64,000 nt of DNA from the NCBI RefSeq assembly GCF_900176335.1, contig NZ_FWXW01000005.1, forward strand, positions 62,001 through 126,000, given 5' to 3'. The position numbers and the translations under genes were made by a program. Shown piece after piece: positions 12,001 to 17,872 of this stretch (position 1 is its first letter; the number at the start of each line of letters is the position of its first letter). The notes beneath the pieces are model-generated. The model made no database searches. It had not been told where the DNA came from and saw only the letters and a list, made by a program, of their open reading frames with translations. Origin of the DNA: Papillibacter cinnamivorans DSM 12816. GTDB taxonomy: Bacteria; Bacillota; Clostridia; Oscillospirales; Oscillospiraceae.

Positions 12001-13139
12001 CGACGGTCATCATCAACGAGGGCGGCAGCGGCGTCCTGGGCGAAGCCACCGAGCTGGGCGAAATCGACGTATTCACCACCGACGAAGCCCTCACGGCGCT
12101 GGGTGAGGTCACGAGCGCCGAAAACGACATTCTGGTGAGCATCGACGGCGATTCCTTCGCCGAGCTGGCGGGGCACGCACAGAGCAACAGCACCGGGATC
12201 ACCGCAAACACCGATCTGGCGTCCGTCACCTTCAATACGACAGCGGTCGCGTATATCAACGGACTCGCCGCCTCGGGCGACGTGATCCTGGAAATCAAGC
12301 AGATCAGCACTTCAAAGCTCTCCGCTGAAAACCGGCAGGCCATCGGGGATCATCCGGTGTACTCCTTCTCCCTCACCGCCGGCAGCGTTCAGGTAAACAG
12401 CTTCAACGGAGGCAAGGCGACCGTCACCATTCCGTACACCCTTGCCGCGGGAGAGACGGCGGAAACCGTCGTCGTCTACTGCATCGACAGTGACGGCCAG
12501 CTCCAGATCATCCGGGGCGCCTATCACGCGAGTACGGGAACCGTAACCTTCAGCACCGGTCATTTCTCCTACTACTCCTTCGGCAATCACCCGGTCTCCT
12601 TCTCCGACGTCACCGAGACCGACTGGTACTACAGCGCAGTCCGGTTCATCGCGGCCCGGGAGATCACTCTGGGCATCGGCAACGGACTGTACGGACCCGC
12701 CAAGCAGATCACCCGGGGCGAGTTCCTGGTCATGCTGATGCGGGCCTACGGCATCGAGCCGGACACCAATCCCGCGGACAACTTCTCCGACGCTGGCGAT
12801 ACCTACTACACGAATTACCTGGCGGCGGCCAAGCGTCTTGGAATCACCAACGGCGTGGGCAACAACCGGTTCGCGCCGGAGGATCTCATCTCCAGGCAGG
12901 ATATGTTCACCCTGCTGTACCGCGCTCTGGATGTCCTGGGCGAGCTTCCCCAGGGAACGGGCAAAGCAAACCTTACGGCTTATCCGGACGCGGGTCTGAT
13001 CGCGGATTACGCACAGGATGCCATCTCCACCTTCGTGGCAGCGGGCGTTGTTTCCGGCAGCGGCGGAATGCTCAATCCCACGGGACTTTCCACCCGGGCG
13101 GAAATGGCGCAGATCCTCTACAACCTGCTCTCCAAATAA
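1..13139 (+). CDS. Giant SLH-anchored surface protein, 5' partial
   Basis: The reading frame is open from the first complete codon at position 3, so the true start lies upstream and the ATG at 84 is internal. At least 4,378 residues are present. The start carries FG-GAP/VCBS-like calcium-loop motifs (GDFDGDG near 125, GDFNRDG near 330, GDADADG near 590). Then come an Fn3-like segment (about 2350-2700), Ig-like segments (about 2740-3340), and many InlB-type beta repeats with the WYVNG/F-pattern. A beta-helical region lies near 6080-7000 and again near 7600-7990. Low-complexity runs include eight Ser (6180-6203) and six Tyr (near 7465). A module that commonly precedes SLH repeats sits at about 12100-12590, followed by three SLH repeats (about 12600-13130). 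The SLH repeats should bind pyruvylated cell-wall polymer and hold the protein on the cell surface. No catalytic domain is recognisable, so an adhesin or structural role is inferred. Confidence 0.9.
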   Translation, partial: GAKDIGDVNPYYTYSAANETQRKNQSAMDAAWQNLLQIATGDFDGDGTSEIAVYVAQSGSARVDIYKYGETSNAAANAWLDMSNWTRVWSYAVSSASNAVPNMVSLVSGDFNRDGVDDLGISYGRAVYNVASTNAFFANPAYAISYTYTGKCLEADASQARILWGGTSGMLQSNSALDLGASTFGSLIRVSLAYGDADADGTKDLVMAGEPYEDRNANFQRAVGLYTYAEGDGLALTVSQLIKVVDAENMEFPTYDSDGNPTGSTTTNTVSKNGFDTKNLSSPVMRCNAAVVTPDRSGYPYIYVDSTLCKYLNKSLSIAYELDDSKCIDGSGTDNSYLPWATTRDSTYLSSNLFNLIGNSSYCEYGAVSGDINGAGNQILLTNYVGTSNTFNMGYTAAEVFNESYSGMRGSYKGYSVLYKGGSLGVTAQSHPTTSGSLWALSPTVVALTMPDTDKDTTLIEYSGIHYLTYSDPKVLAVIAAAPYFEDVDIISDYDYAWQNTTSWASTSGSGSSSLVSVDFEIGGYFEGDYTIAGAAVGIEASAGFTMEWENETTKTYEYTLTFETSQDEDSVAFYCIPTECYVYYISVPDGNGGYTKTTDILTNSFSPCFQILSLDYYESIQGDYDSLPQIEGKAITSTPGDPSSYPSSTSGYSVIAAWNQDPAGVSFGNGSISQEITISNEVTNTFNFGANVEFKIGAGGQGWSSLVQSGAHVKAGAYFSLNPAGGFAVIDLSGTTISGTVTNMPTEFQDFGYYYNWKLFSYNYTFSDGTSVPVVSYVVGDVSEPPKLPADFKQDYARSTSDTNCLTWTYSGSAKDFYIYKYGDYPEGSGLQLIATIGAGDSTHYTLKQDADGNYYKEFYYNDGNLTPYTEYKYCIQVERSSPIPPLSAPSAYLTARTKAADGNPLLTVSESDGANDATLLVYPDKNSYLTVGVTGPKGQLSSNYYTTVLFQWQKLVNGAWTDMDNEKSMTLTFASAGVSSAGTYRCRVNVLTRESATYITAYTDSITVTHSKRSTHISEVWAHDASPTGVEVYAKVVNDHADSATIPNGTVLFTLTSGTTGLTYQFVADVDSNGVANEIVDEDLPDGVYSVYAYYSGSYVFKPSSAESVYLSKLGSGYTIDAPSSITYGDGGSLTFLQLSKTGGVTTSTPRNAADIYLYQADTASLTSISNAASIVKGGAAVMGTSYTYKTEDGDVYFFTATRTGTVTMDGKYVYYSEIPVTGYITESSLNGAYVYNIAKNTPAGGYVVQMTASDTSGNITGSSWASFTVKQREVTLQLPVKVGSEGVALSDPTLGSLTITSGSFAPCDLTGGTLNSTLAGTVVALTYTNTAKSTFNVSNVSNTCGYYTASRAVTSTLLSNYKLSFLSGSVSILGATHALQVGARPFSGGDVGTVYVVSPDYKYTRDTITYDSGSDTYTASINLNYQAGTRVVLYAVPDSGYEVYDWYVNGVAQNSTATSFPYVMYAEGTRIEVQFAVKQSSLIFGTAGDTGGGTLTCSDNSLSSGSIVLSNSKFTFTATANEGYHFKEWRYTELGSGTAYDTVDTGKRTSTFYFIMPVRSCTLYAVFERDSYTLTLNDESGKSGLTAWYYASATDEAAGTKTWVTGTTASIKGDTEVTVQPATGFLLDDAYAYVSQGSQGAADYGAGTYTIHAITQNTKVTCRTVQQGYDVTVKFNVAGSTAQSADAAIDCTAGDKTQTYLYTAGDTFTAEDVAGGSTVAVTGSCASYYTLEGWESSLNSPVTAIKSSEFTAAETSWQTLATEVADGGAVISGSVYKYSSSGNTYYFKATETGKVLIDGTTVHNLASGDGYGISKLGSDVTLTLYLTEKPIHTITLRSIADTDGTYSYSLPVGATEATVGSDTVITLHDGDDFPVTVTPAAGRTVTYWEVSYNPEGTLLTSKYRATSLTYTQEDIGYDYTIEPIFAASTYNTVSWPTIGNTINGITLTPVNGCLSSVASGSSFTFKLEGSASALALIDKVYGNGYEFTAAGNEQGGSTYSYDSTAGTYTITNITANQVITLTFHKIGLTVNDTDISAFSGTGWTYNAASQVLTISGSSSSSSSSVLSGSNSQTYAPKLTVVLDSSAGSVTFDGLELTSAADGYLVSSLRTTGISVTATGTNTLTQNNSSTTSAILLYTVNNLTVRGAGSLTLNLNRAKGATATKGIYCKGEFFVTGTVDMTVNVPMAADQASGGITNTVGICSGKFTMGVQDSLTSAPSLKVYLYGHDGVSLQSNYYSTGIFVTDDTMTVWTGSLLVCSNIGLYVPHHYIYNFGGSTEVYSLNGAIYYPQNAYWKVDYSPDGSTSPSGFLACYGPSDTNFVTKTFGVNDSIVLDGYHWEDFLWDFFGLHTDDTSPLESKYLRIAPATVSDPGITVTVTDPDAATYSGTVALSSGTGGDGTYFYYNDNGKLKPKAASDIHHSDYKDGTVFYAMYSNGDLDLKEFDLGLDEQECAATLVNDDPIHYGVVAAPITGTDVFPVVAGHSYYYYYYDSDISKAYYLYFTTGYDGWVDSEISNITTATKVIVSVADITSPTADLSYTLSGVDAGLDISTDSATSLSLVGLTAQSLLTSDACTTFNLSGNNYLAGTVDGRGALSLAYTSSTLNIVSDGTGTLSAINASTADHSCGIAIVSNDPLNLKLTNVKALSAYGAEGGIVATHGYTVSYYDDVLSDADGVYGYGWQADAGASSATATIQKGSLVGTTSLAGLTTDYVKYYSITSAAGYTVPLVYDKGVSANDVLATTVYCPTVMGKNHLFDSVKLAGETDPLTEGADYTWTADAAKGTLTLLESGAIGSLAVGSYTLVVSFFDEYPADATYYTLEIPFTVKNTQASTNGIFINPDTITLSRGGTKTFTTTFEGTTPKTYKWYLDGVEITGATSSSYALTVASGAAFGTHTLTVKAYEDAAATAELGTATATVTVAPKATEIAISCATETPSGDGSYTLYHNNLSTWNFVAAVSLDNDTTVNTVTWSLWGAKLKLTAVNSSTGALSIATNETGTEGILQLKATYKNDDGSETDEVVTIHLSTDAHVGYSNTGAVNGAITSVVYGEAQNAIPAAGAWLPAGSTVTAIATPDAEYEVNHWYVNGVSVMDDDAYTVSDDGSTLTFTTASMGKYVITADYINMYNFAITFSAGANGSLTAAQDGVNFASGYAVLKNTSVTFSAVPDTYYQVKSWTVDGEVYENPAGTVYTGTSLTLSDITEDHEVSVVFEGVPVTVTYVAGINTADTSTPVSPHGTLSLFDDGTLLSAAPVTGTDKSLTYTATVNAMSAVNIFANPAAGYQVKCWYVWSDGKYVAVNSSAEVANYYTANLTGTLKVKAEFEPIPSYNVTVSVDSYQNGGGTVTSGTNYIPYIQGQSKILSMGLTVKRHGNLTLLATPDAGSYLYEWRIGDAGSPNDVSYTTSGNSITLTNVTKDTKVAAVFRKVNYDVTLSSGDGGSMTAEYNLEGIEYSGTIADDGSESIKSGSTVDVTITPDTGNTIESFTVNGIPTKYTVSYVAGSGYSYTYTIPSLLAKADIDVSFTACTFYTVTAPADDYFRIQTAGADTPDTADDTYAIRGTASAAYVIDGFSKDGADAKKVDILSGGSAKLTFTPGTGFYVDASALRGAVNTVLNAAGSAAGYRIYIDSSSYVVELTGIDKALDFSAMSNVFVLRTTPVDEYTVTFSSTGNGKVTAAYNGIALVSGAKVPEDAEVVFTVTPDAHNSLTDFTDNTVDAGGELVYSAGTYTYTKTVSSDTAVTVAFEVSEYYIGITKLGTGTGTVTATANGVSITSSGYLPAGYDVAITAAADTGSSFNCMAVNSTVDTSGAYTVSSLGGSVAVTAVFDAVSKPVTYNTPANGTLKITDSAGNAIANGQIVPVGTVLVITATPNTHYALSTLLAGGTSISGNTYTVDAAKTNSIEATFAVAEVPVTWTNPSDGTIRVYDKAGADIASGSYVAVGSSILIRGVPKSTNYELSSLTMNGAPVVSGSLYTVPAIAITLSVTFKYVGDAPNNPGTTVIINEGGSGVLGEATELGEIDVFTTDEALTALGEVTSAENDILVSIDGDSFAELAGHAQSNSTGITANTDLASVTFNTTAVAYINGLAASGDVILEIKQISTSKLSAENRQAIGDHPVYSFSLTAGSVQVNSFNGGKATVTIPYTLAAGETAETVVVYCIDSDGQLQIIRGAYHASTGTVTFSTGHFSYYSFGNHPVSFSDVTETDWYYSAVRFIAAREITLGIGNGLYGPAKQITRGEFLVMLMRAYGIEPDTNPADNFSDAGDTYYTNYLAAAKRLGITNGVGNNRFAPEDLISRQDMFTLLYRALDVLGELPQGTGKANLTAYPDAGLIADYAQDAISTFVAAGVVSGSGGMLNPTGLSTRAEMAQILYNLLSK
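6180..6203 (+). repeat. (AGC)8 trinucleotide repeat
   Basis: Eight perfect AGC codons in a row encode eight serines inside the giant surface protein. The neighbouring serines use mixed codons, so this is a true DNA microsatellite and not only an amino-acid preference. Gain or loss of units keeps the frame. Confidence 0.9.
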
Positions 13140-13150
13140 ACCAACCGACA

Positions 13151-13192
13151 AAGCAGGAGCCGGGCGGCATCGCCCGGCTCCTGCTTTTATTT
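13151..13192 (+). terminator. Terminator of the giant surface protein gene
   Basis: A GC-rich hairpin (AAGCAGGAGCCGGGCG, loop, CGCCCGGCTCCTGCTT) begins 12 bp after the stop codon and is followed by TTTATTTT on the plus strand. Confidence 0.9.
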
Positions 13193-13308
13193 TAAAAGGT
13201 TTTTTCTGTGGATACTCTTCATAAGCGACCGGCTTTCGGCTGTTGCGAACGCACGGACAGTATTGATAAATTATTACTATGTCTGTACAGCAAACCACTG
13301 CAGAAAAA

Positions 13309-13340
13309 GCTGCCTGAATGCCGACCGGCATTCAGGCAGC
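13309..13340 (-). terminator. Terminator of the phenol-lyase-like gene
   Basis: A near-perfect palindrome (GCTGCCTGAATGCCG and its complement) lies 21 bp beyond the stop of the minus-strand gene. Read on the minus strand it is followed by a run of five T. Confidence 0.85.
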
Positions 13341-13360
13341 CTCTTATTCCTATCTACAGT

Positions 13361-14830
13361 TTACAGGCTGTCGCCAAAGTCCGCGCGGAACTTCTTGGCC
13401 AGGACCTGCTGCCAGTCGGATACCGGCTCCAGCTTCCCGAAGAAGAAGCGCAGCATTTTGGGCTCCTCCACAAAGTTCAGGCCGCCCACCAGTTTCCGGT
13501 TCTCATAGAGCCAGCGGATGCGGTCGATGGCGTACTCCACCTGGGAAAGCGTGAAGACCCTGCGGGGAAGCGCCAGGCGGAGAAGCTCCATGTTGGAGAA
13601 TACCTCGCTGCCGTCGGGTTCCCTCTGCTCGGAAAGGGTGCCCCGCTCCATGCCCCGCACGCCGCTGACCAAAAACATCGCCGCTGCCAGGGCGCCGGCG
13701 GGATACTGGCTCTGGGGAATGTGGTCCAAAAACTCCATGGCGTTGAGGTGGCAGCCCAGGCCGCCGGCCGGCGTGATAACGGGCACGCCCACCTTGTCCA
13801 GACGGTCCACCATATACTCGATGAAGAGGGGGCCCTGACTGATCATGTCCTCGTCCATGGTCTCGTCCAGACCCACGGCGATGGCTTCCATCTCCCGGAC
13901 GGACATGCCGCCGTAAGTGAGAAAGCCCTCGTAGACGGGGATGAGCTCCCGGATCCTTTCATAGAGCTCCCGGCTTGCCGTGCAGATCCCGCCGCCTCTG
14001 GCGCAGCCGAGCTTCCTCGCGGAAAAATAGATGATATCGGAAAGGTCCGCCATGGTCCTCGTAATCTGGGCAACGGTCATGTCCTTACAGGATGCTTCCC
14101 GCGTCTTGATGAAATAGAGATTGTCGGCCAGGAGGCTGGCGTCCAGCACCAGAAGGATCCCGTTTTTCCGGCAGATCTGGCTCACTTCCCGTAGGTTCTG
14201 AAGAGCGAAGGGCTGCCCGCCGATGAGATTGGTCCCGGCCTCCATACGCACGAAGGCCACTTTGTCCGCGCCCCGCTCCCGGATGAGCGATTTGAGCTTG
14301 TCGGTGTCCATATTCCCCTTGAAGGGCAGGCTGCTGCGGATCTCCAGGCCTTCGTCCCGGATGAGCTCCTCCACGGTGCCGCCGTTTAATACCACGTGGG
14401 ACTTGCTGGTGGTAAAGTGGTAGTTCATGGGCACCACGGTCCCGTGTCTCACAAACACCTGGGAGAGAATGTTTTCACAGGCTCTTCCCTGATGGGCCGG
14501 CAGAAAATACTCCGTGCCGAAAATCTCCCGGATTTTGTTCTCCAGGCGGGTAAAGGTGGCGGAGCCGGCGTAGCTGTCGTCGGCCTGCATCATGGCGGCC
14601 AGCTGGTTGTCGCTCATGGCGTTGACGCCGCTGTCGGTGAGCATGTCCAGATAGATGTCCTTATTCTTCAGAAGGAAGGTGTTGTTCCCCGCCTCCTTCA
14701 GAGCCTCCAGCCGCCGCTCCACAGGTACCAGGCTGAGCTTCTGCACGATGCGTACCTTGTGCATCTCCAGGGGCACGCCGCCTCCGTAATAAAATTTGAC
14801 CCGGGACATTTTGACCACTTCCATTCTCAT
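13361..14830 (-). CDS. Tyrosine phenol-lyase/tryptophanase family protein, divergent
   Basis: This is a 489-residue member of the PLP-dependent beta-eliminating lyases, which split tyrosine or tryptophan into phenol or indole, pyruvate and ammonia. It follows tyrosine phenol-lyase along its length (NTFLL.KDIYLD.LTDSG.NAMSD; HQGR; NLIGGQP; LLRLALPRRVFT). The PLP lysine is kept in SARK, as are the aspartate in VLDAS and the MERG motif typical of phenol-lyases. Several active-site neighbours differ from what I recall of the characterised enzymes. The arginine after the PLP-aspartate is leucine (DASLL instead of DATRC). The residue after the PLP lysine is Leu instead of Asp. GGHA is replaced by GGLG. 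The substrate is therefore uncertain. The start is ambiguous (ATG at 14830, 14824 or 14809), with only weak Shine-Dalgarno matches. It has its own terminator and is separate from the dehydratase operon. Confidence 0.8.
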   Translation of the reverse strand: MRMEVVKMSRVKFYYGGGVPLEMHKVRIVQKLSLVPVERRLEALKEAGNNTFLLKNKDIYLDMLTDSGVNAMSDNQLAAMMQADDSYAGSATFTRLENKIREIFGTEYFLPAHQGRACENILSQVFVRHGTVVPMNYHFTTSKSHVVLNGGTVEELIRDEGLEIRSSLPFKGNMDTDKLKSLIRERGADKVAFVRMEAGTNLIGGQPFALQNLREVSQICRKNGILLVLDASLLADNLYFIKTREASCKDMTVAQITRTMADLSDIIYFSARKLGCARGGGICTASRELYERIRELIPVYEGFLTYGGMSVREMEAIAVGLDETMDEDMISQGPLFIEYMVDRLDKVGVPVITPAGGLGCHLNAMEFLDHIPQSQYPAGALAAAMFLVSGVRGMERGTLSEQREPDGSEVFSNMELLRLALPRRVFTLSQVEYAIDRIRWLYENRKLVGGLNFVEEPKMLRFFFGKLEPVSDWQQVLAKKFRADFGDSL

Positions 14831-14920
14831 TTATTCCGTTCCAAAGTCCGGCACGCCGTAACCGGTTCTTCCCCTCCGGGGGTCTCCGAGTCTCTTCGGT
14901 GGCGGGAAATCTCGAATTCG

Positions 14921-14980
14921 CTTTAAATCACTACAGTTTAAACCATAGCGGTTTAAACCATTACGCTTTAAACCGATAAA
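14921..14980. repeat. Four tandem 15-bp repeats upstream of the phenol-lyase-like gene
   Basis: Four head-to-tail units with an exact 15-bp period: CTTTAAATCACTACA, GTTTAAACCATAGCG, GTTTAAACCATTACG, CTTTAAACCGATAAA. On the minus strand each carries the core GGTTTAAA (GATTTAAA in one). They sit 90-150 bp upstream of the start of the minus-strand gene, where a multi-site operator would be expected. The rest of the 14831-15173 gap holds the terminator at 15084-15122 and no gene that I can support. Confidence 0.85.
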
Positions 14981-15083
14981 TATTTTAACACGGCCTTCCG
15001 GCTAAATTCAACCTTTTTCGAAAATATTCCCATAATACTGATAGGCGATGAACCCAATGATAAATCCTTCCCTCGCTTTTCCA

Positions 15084-15122
15084 AAGGCAAAAGCCCGGAG
15101 CATCCTCTCGATGCTCCGGGCT
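15084..15122 (-). terminator. Terminator of the 2-hydroxyacyl-CoA dehydratase operon
   Basis: A perfect 12-bp stem (AGCCCGGAGCAT / ATGCTCCGGGCT, loop of 7) is followed on the minus strand by CTTTTGCCTTT. It lies 51 bp after the stop of the beta-subunit gene. Confidence 0.85.
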
Positions 15123-15173
15123 GTCTGACAGAGTATCCAATTTTCGTTGACGCAGGGAAGCTCAAATACAAAG

Positions 15174-16307
15174 CTATATGGCGGCGAGCTGCTCGGAAAA
15201 AGCCTGCAGGCGGGTCCTTGCCTGTTCCAGCGAGGGCGTGTTCAGATCCACCTCCAGGTTCAGGCTGGGGATTCCCGCCTTGTCCAGGGCTGCCTTGAGC
15301 CAGGGATAATCGAACTCCTCCGGGTCGCAGAATTTCATCATGCAGATGACCGCGCCGTCCGCCTTCAGACGCTTTGCCATGTCGGCCATGTACTCCGAGC
15401 GGCGCTTTTCCGGGTCGTAGACGAGGCTGCAGCAGCCGGTATCCTGCCATTGCAGCGCCAGGCGGGAAAGGCCGGTCTTCCCCGCCGGTACCAGGGTCCG
15501 GTACTGCCGGTACTCCTGGGCCAGCTCGTCTCCCACCACCGCCATGCCAAACTCGTCGAAAAGCTCCAGAAGCCCGTCCGGCTCGGCCATGATGCCCGCC
15601 AGAACGACCCGGCTGCCCTTCCACTTCATTTCGGGGGAATTTTCAAGTTCGGCGCACAGGGCGCTCACCAGGCGGGTGTGCTCTTCCTTTGGAAGGAAAA
15701 ACCGGGATTTTGCAACCAGATGCCGGTGTTTTGCCGAGATGCAGCCGGGCTTTTCAGATACGACGTCAAAAAAGCGCTGCATCGCTTTGCGGTTTTCATT
15801 ATAGACCTCGATGCTGGCCGCCAGCGCCTGCTCCGAAAGCTTCCGCCCGGCGATCTTTTCCAGGGCCTCTTTGGCCTGGAGGAGCTCCTGCTCCAGATAG
15901 ACGGCAGCGGAGGGCACCTTGTTGTTCTGAGGGTAGACCACCGTCACGGCGGGGATATGGGGGCAGGCGGACAGCCAGTTCTGGGTGACGCACTTGAGAG
16001 TGTCGCAGGGGGTGGACATCAAAGCGCCGTCCAGCGCGTCATAGACCCCGCCCATTCCGTATTCCATCACGGTCTGCATGATGGAGCAGGCAAAAGGGGG
16101 CAGATACCGAGAAGCCTTGGATATGGACGCTTTGCCGCCCCAAAGGCCCACCGGGAACATGCCCAGCGCGTGCACCAGTTCCTCCGGAGCGTAGACCGGG
16201 AGCACTCCGATGTTCCGGACGCCCTTTTTATGATTTTCCTCCAGCGTGCTTTTGATATTCTTTATGGCAGATTCCATTTTGGAATAGATTTCAGTCTGTA
16301 CGGACAT
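15174..16307 (-). CDS. 2-hydroxyacyl-CoA dehydratase, beta-like subunit
   Basis: This 377-residue protein belongs to the HgdB/FldC/BcrB family (2-hydroxyglutaryl-CoA dehydratase D-component), which binds a [4Fe-4S] cluster and removes water from 2-hydroxyacyl-CoA by a ketyl-radical mechanism. Family-like features are GVLPVYAPEELVHALGMFPVGLWGG near the N terminus, a cysteine-bearing STPCDTLKC segment (about residues 97-106) and MKFCDPEEFDYPWLK near the C terminus. The ATG at 16307 is chosen because GGGAGGG stands 6 bp before it; the longer upstream frame reads through the end of the preceding gene. It lies 13 bp after the alpha-like gene and is surely co-transcribed with it. The substrate cannot be read from sequence. 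A phenyllactyl- or hydroxyglutaryl-type substrate is plausible given the amino-acid-lyase neighbour, but no CoA-transferase is nearby. Confidence 0.85.
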   Translation of the reverse strand: MSVQTEIYSKMESAIKNIKSTLEENHKKGVRNIGVLPVYAPEELVHALGMFPVGLWGGKASISKASRYLPPFACSIMQTVMEYGMGGVYDALDGALMSTPCDTLKCVTQNWLSACPHIPAVTVVYPQNNKVPSAAVYLEQELLQAKEALEKIAGRKLSEQALAASIEVYNENRKAMQRFFDVVSEKPGCISAKHRHLVAKSRFFLPKEEHTRLVSALCAELENSPEMKWKGSRVVLAGIMAEPDGLLELFDEFGMAVVGDELAQEYRQYRTLVPAGKTGLSRLALQWQDTGCCSLVYDPEKRRSEYMADMAKRLKADGAVICMMKFCDPEEFDYPWLKAALDKAGIPSLNLEVDLNTPSLEQARTRLQAFSEQLAAI

Positions 16308-16320
16308 TTTGCTCCCTCCC

Positions 16321-17529
16321 TTACTTTTTTTGTTCGTCCATGCTCTCCACCAGAGCCTGCATCCGGGTCTCATACTGAGCTTCGGCGTAGTTTCTGGGGT
16401 CGGACTGGTCCCCATCGAAGACGGCGTACGGCTTCCCTGTGGCGTCGTGCACCCTCTTGCGCACGTCGAACTGCATGAAGTCCATCACCTTGCAGCTGCG
16501 GTTGAGGTGATAGACAGCGCCGTCGCATTGGGAGGCCGTCAGGATTTGGGTGCGCAGATCCACCTGGCGCTGAACGCAGATATTGTTCATGATGCTGGCG
16601 TAGGCCTTTGCCATGCCGTCCAGGTCGCCCACGTCATACAGGATGGTCCAGGCGTCCGGATAGGTGGAGCCGGTCATGTTCACATTCATGCCGTGGAGGG
16701 TCGAAACCGTATGGGCAAGGTGCGGCCAGACGGCGATGCCGTCCCACAGGATGCGGTATTTTTCCTCGCCGGGAAACTGGCTTTTTCCCTCGGCCATAAG
16801 CGCCTCCATCTCCGCGGCCACGGTTTCAAAGAGCAGCACGGCCTCCTCCCTGCCCCGCAGGCACACAATGAGGGCCATGTAGTTGAACATGTTGAAGCCG
16901 ATCATGGGGGAAGGGACCCGATGCGCGTAATCCATGGCGCGCCGCCAGGCCCGGGCGGCCCGCTGAGAGATCTCCATCACTTTTTCAAACCGGTCATAGT
17001 CGAAGGGTTTGCCGCAGATCTCCTCCAGCTTGACGATGGCGTCCTGGAACTGGGCCTTTATGTAATCCACCCTGCTCTGGTTTACCTCATATTCGTGGTT
17101 AAAAGGCACGTCGATGAGAATATAGGGGACGTTAAAGTACCTGGCGAGGCATTCGTACCATTTGACCACCACGTTGCAGATGTTGTTGATGCATATGACA
17201 AAGTCGGGCTTCGGCAGATTCAGGATCTCGCTTTCCAGGGTCTGGCTGTACCCCAGGTTAACCCGGGCGTAGGAACAGATGTCGTTGGAATATCCGGAAT
17301 TTTCCGCGCGTTCCAGAAAGGGAAGCGCGCCCTTCCGGGAGGCGATGGCAGCGGCGTGGTTTTCCGGGTAAGCCACTTCCACGTTCATGGTTTCCAGAAG
17401 CTCCTGGGGAACGATGGAGGTGGCCCAGGCCACGAGTTTCCCCCTGGCCTTGGCGGTGTACAGCCGCTCGTAGTATTCCGCGGTGAGCTTGGCGCTCAGT
17501 TTCCTTGAATTCAGATTGCTGTCCGGCAT
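16321..17529 (-). CDS. 2-hydroxyacyl-CoA dehydratase, alpha-like subunit
   Basis: This 402-residue partner subunit is of the HgdA/FldB/BcrC type. Expected cluster-ligand cysteines occur in NDICSYARVNLG (about residue 86), CINNICNVV (about 113-118) and NRSCKVMDF (about residue 347). The N-terminal GKLVAWATSIVPQELLETM matches the family start. The start codon ATG at 17529 has CAGGAG 8 bp upstream. It is the first gene of a two-gene operon, driven by a recognisable promoter at 17584-17612 and divergent from the ATPase activator. In this family the alpha and beta subunits form the dehydratase and receive one high-energy electron from the activator. That mechanism is established for the family; its application here is inference. 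Confidence 0.87.
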   Translation of the reverse strand: MPDSNLNSRKLSAKLTAEYYERLYTAKARGKLVAWATSIVPQELLETMNVEVAYPENHAAAIASRKGALPFLERAENSGYSNDICSYARVNLGYSQTLESEILNLPKPDFVICINNICNVVVKWYECLARYFNVPYILIDVPFNHEYEVNQSRVDYIKAQFQDAIVKLEEICGKPFDYDRFEKVMEISQRAARAWRRAMDYAHRVPSPMIGFNMFNYMALIVCLRGREEAVLLFETVAAEMEALMAEGKSQFPGEEKYRILWDGIAVWPHLAHTVSTLHGMNVNMTGSTYPDAWTILYDVGDLDGMAKAYASIMNNICVQRQVDLRTQILTASQCDGAVYHLNRSCKVMDFMQFDVRKRVHDATGKPYAVFDGDQSDPRNYAEAQYETRMQALVESMDEQKK

Positions 17530-17583
17530 GTTTCACACTCCTGTTCTGTTAATGGATGTCCGGGAAGACATATTCTTGGTTCT

Positions 17584-17612
17584 ATTATATATGTGCAATG
17601 GACATGCCACAA
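17584..17612 (-). promoter_or_regulatory. Sigma-70-type promoter of the dehydratase operon
   Basis: On the minus strand TTGTGG and TATAAT are separated by 17 bp, about 55 bp upstream of the alpha-subunit start. A short inverted repeat (ATGTC-6-GACAT, near 17554-17569) lies between promoter and gene and could be an operator. The rest of 17613-17872 must hold the divergent promoter of the activator gene, which I could not pin down. Confidence 0.7.
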
Positions 17613-17872
17613 TGAGAATTTATGTGCTTTCCGGAAATTCCGGTGATTTGGGAAAACGGCGATACAGTTCGGGAGCCTTAAAGAGACGGCGGAGGCCGGA
17701 CGGGAGAGAATCTGCTTGCATTTTTTCACCCGTGCCGTTAAAATCAGGGTAAATGCAGCGGAGCGGAAGGATTTTCTTCCGGGTGAAACGCCCGATGGAG
17801 ACTGCTTTTACGGCATATTTTATGCAATTCGGCATATCCCGCCGGCCGTTCCAGCAGAAAAGAGGGAATAAA

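Noticed and set aside
14921-14980. CRISPR array
   Set aside because: Units are 15 bp, directly abutting, with no spacers between conserved repeats and no cas genes nearby.
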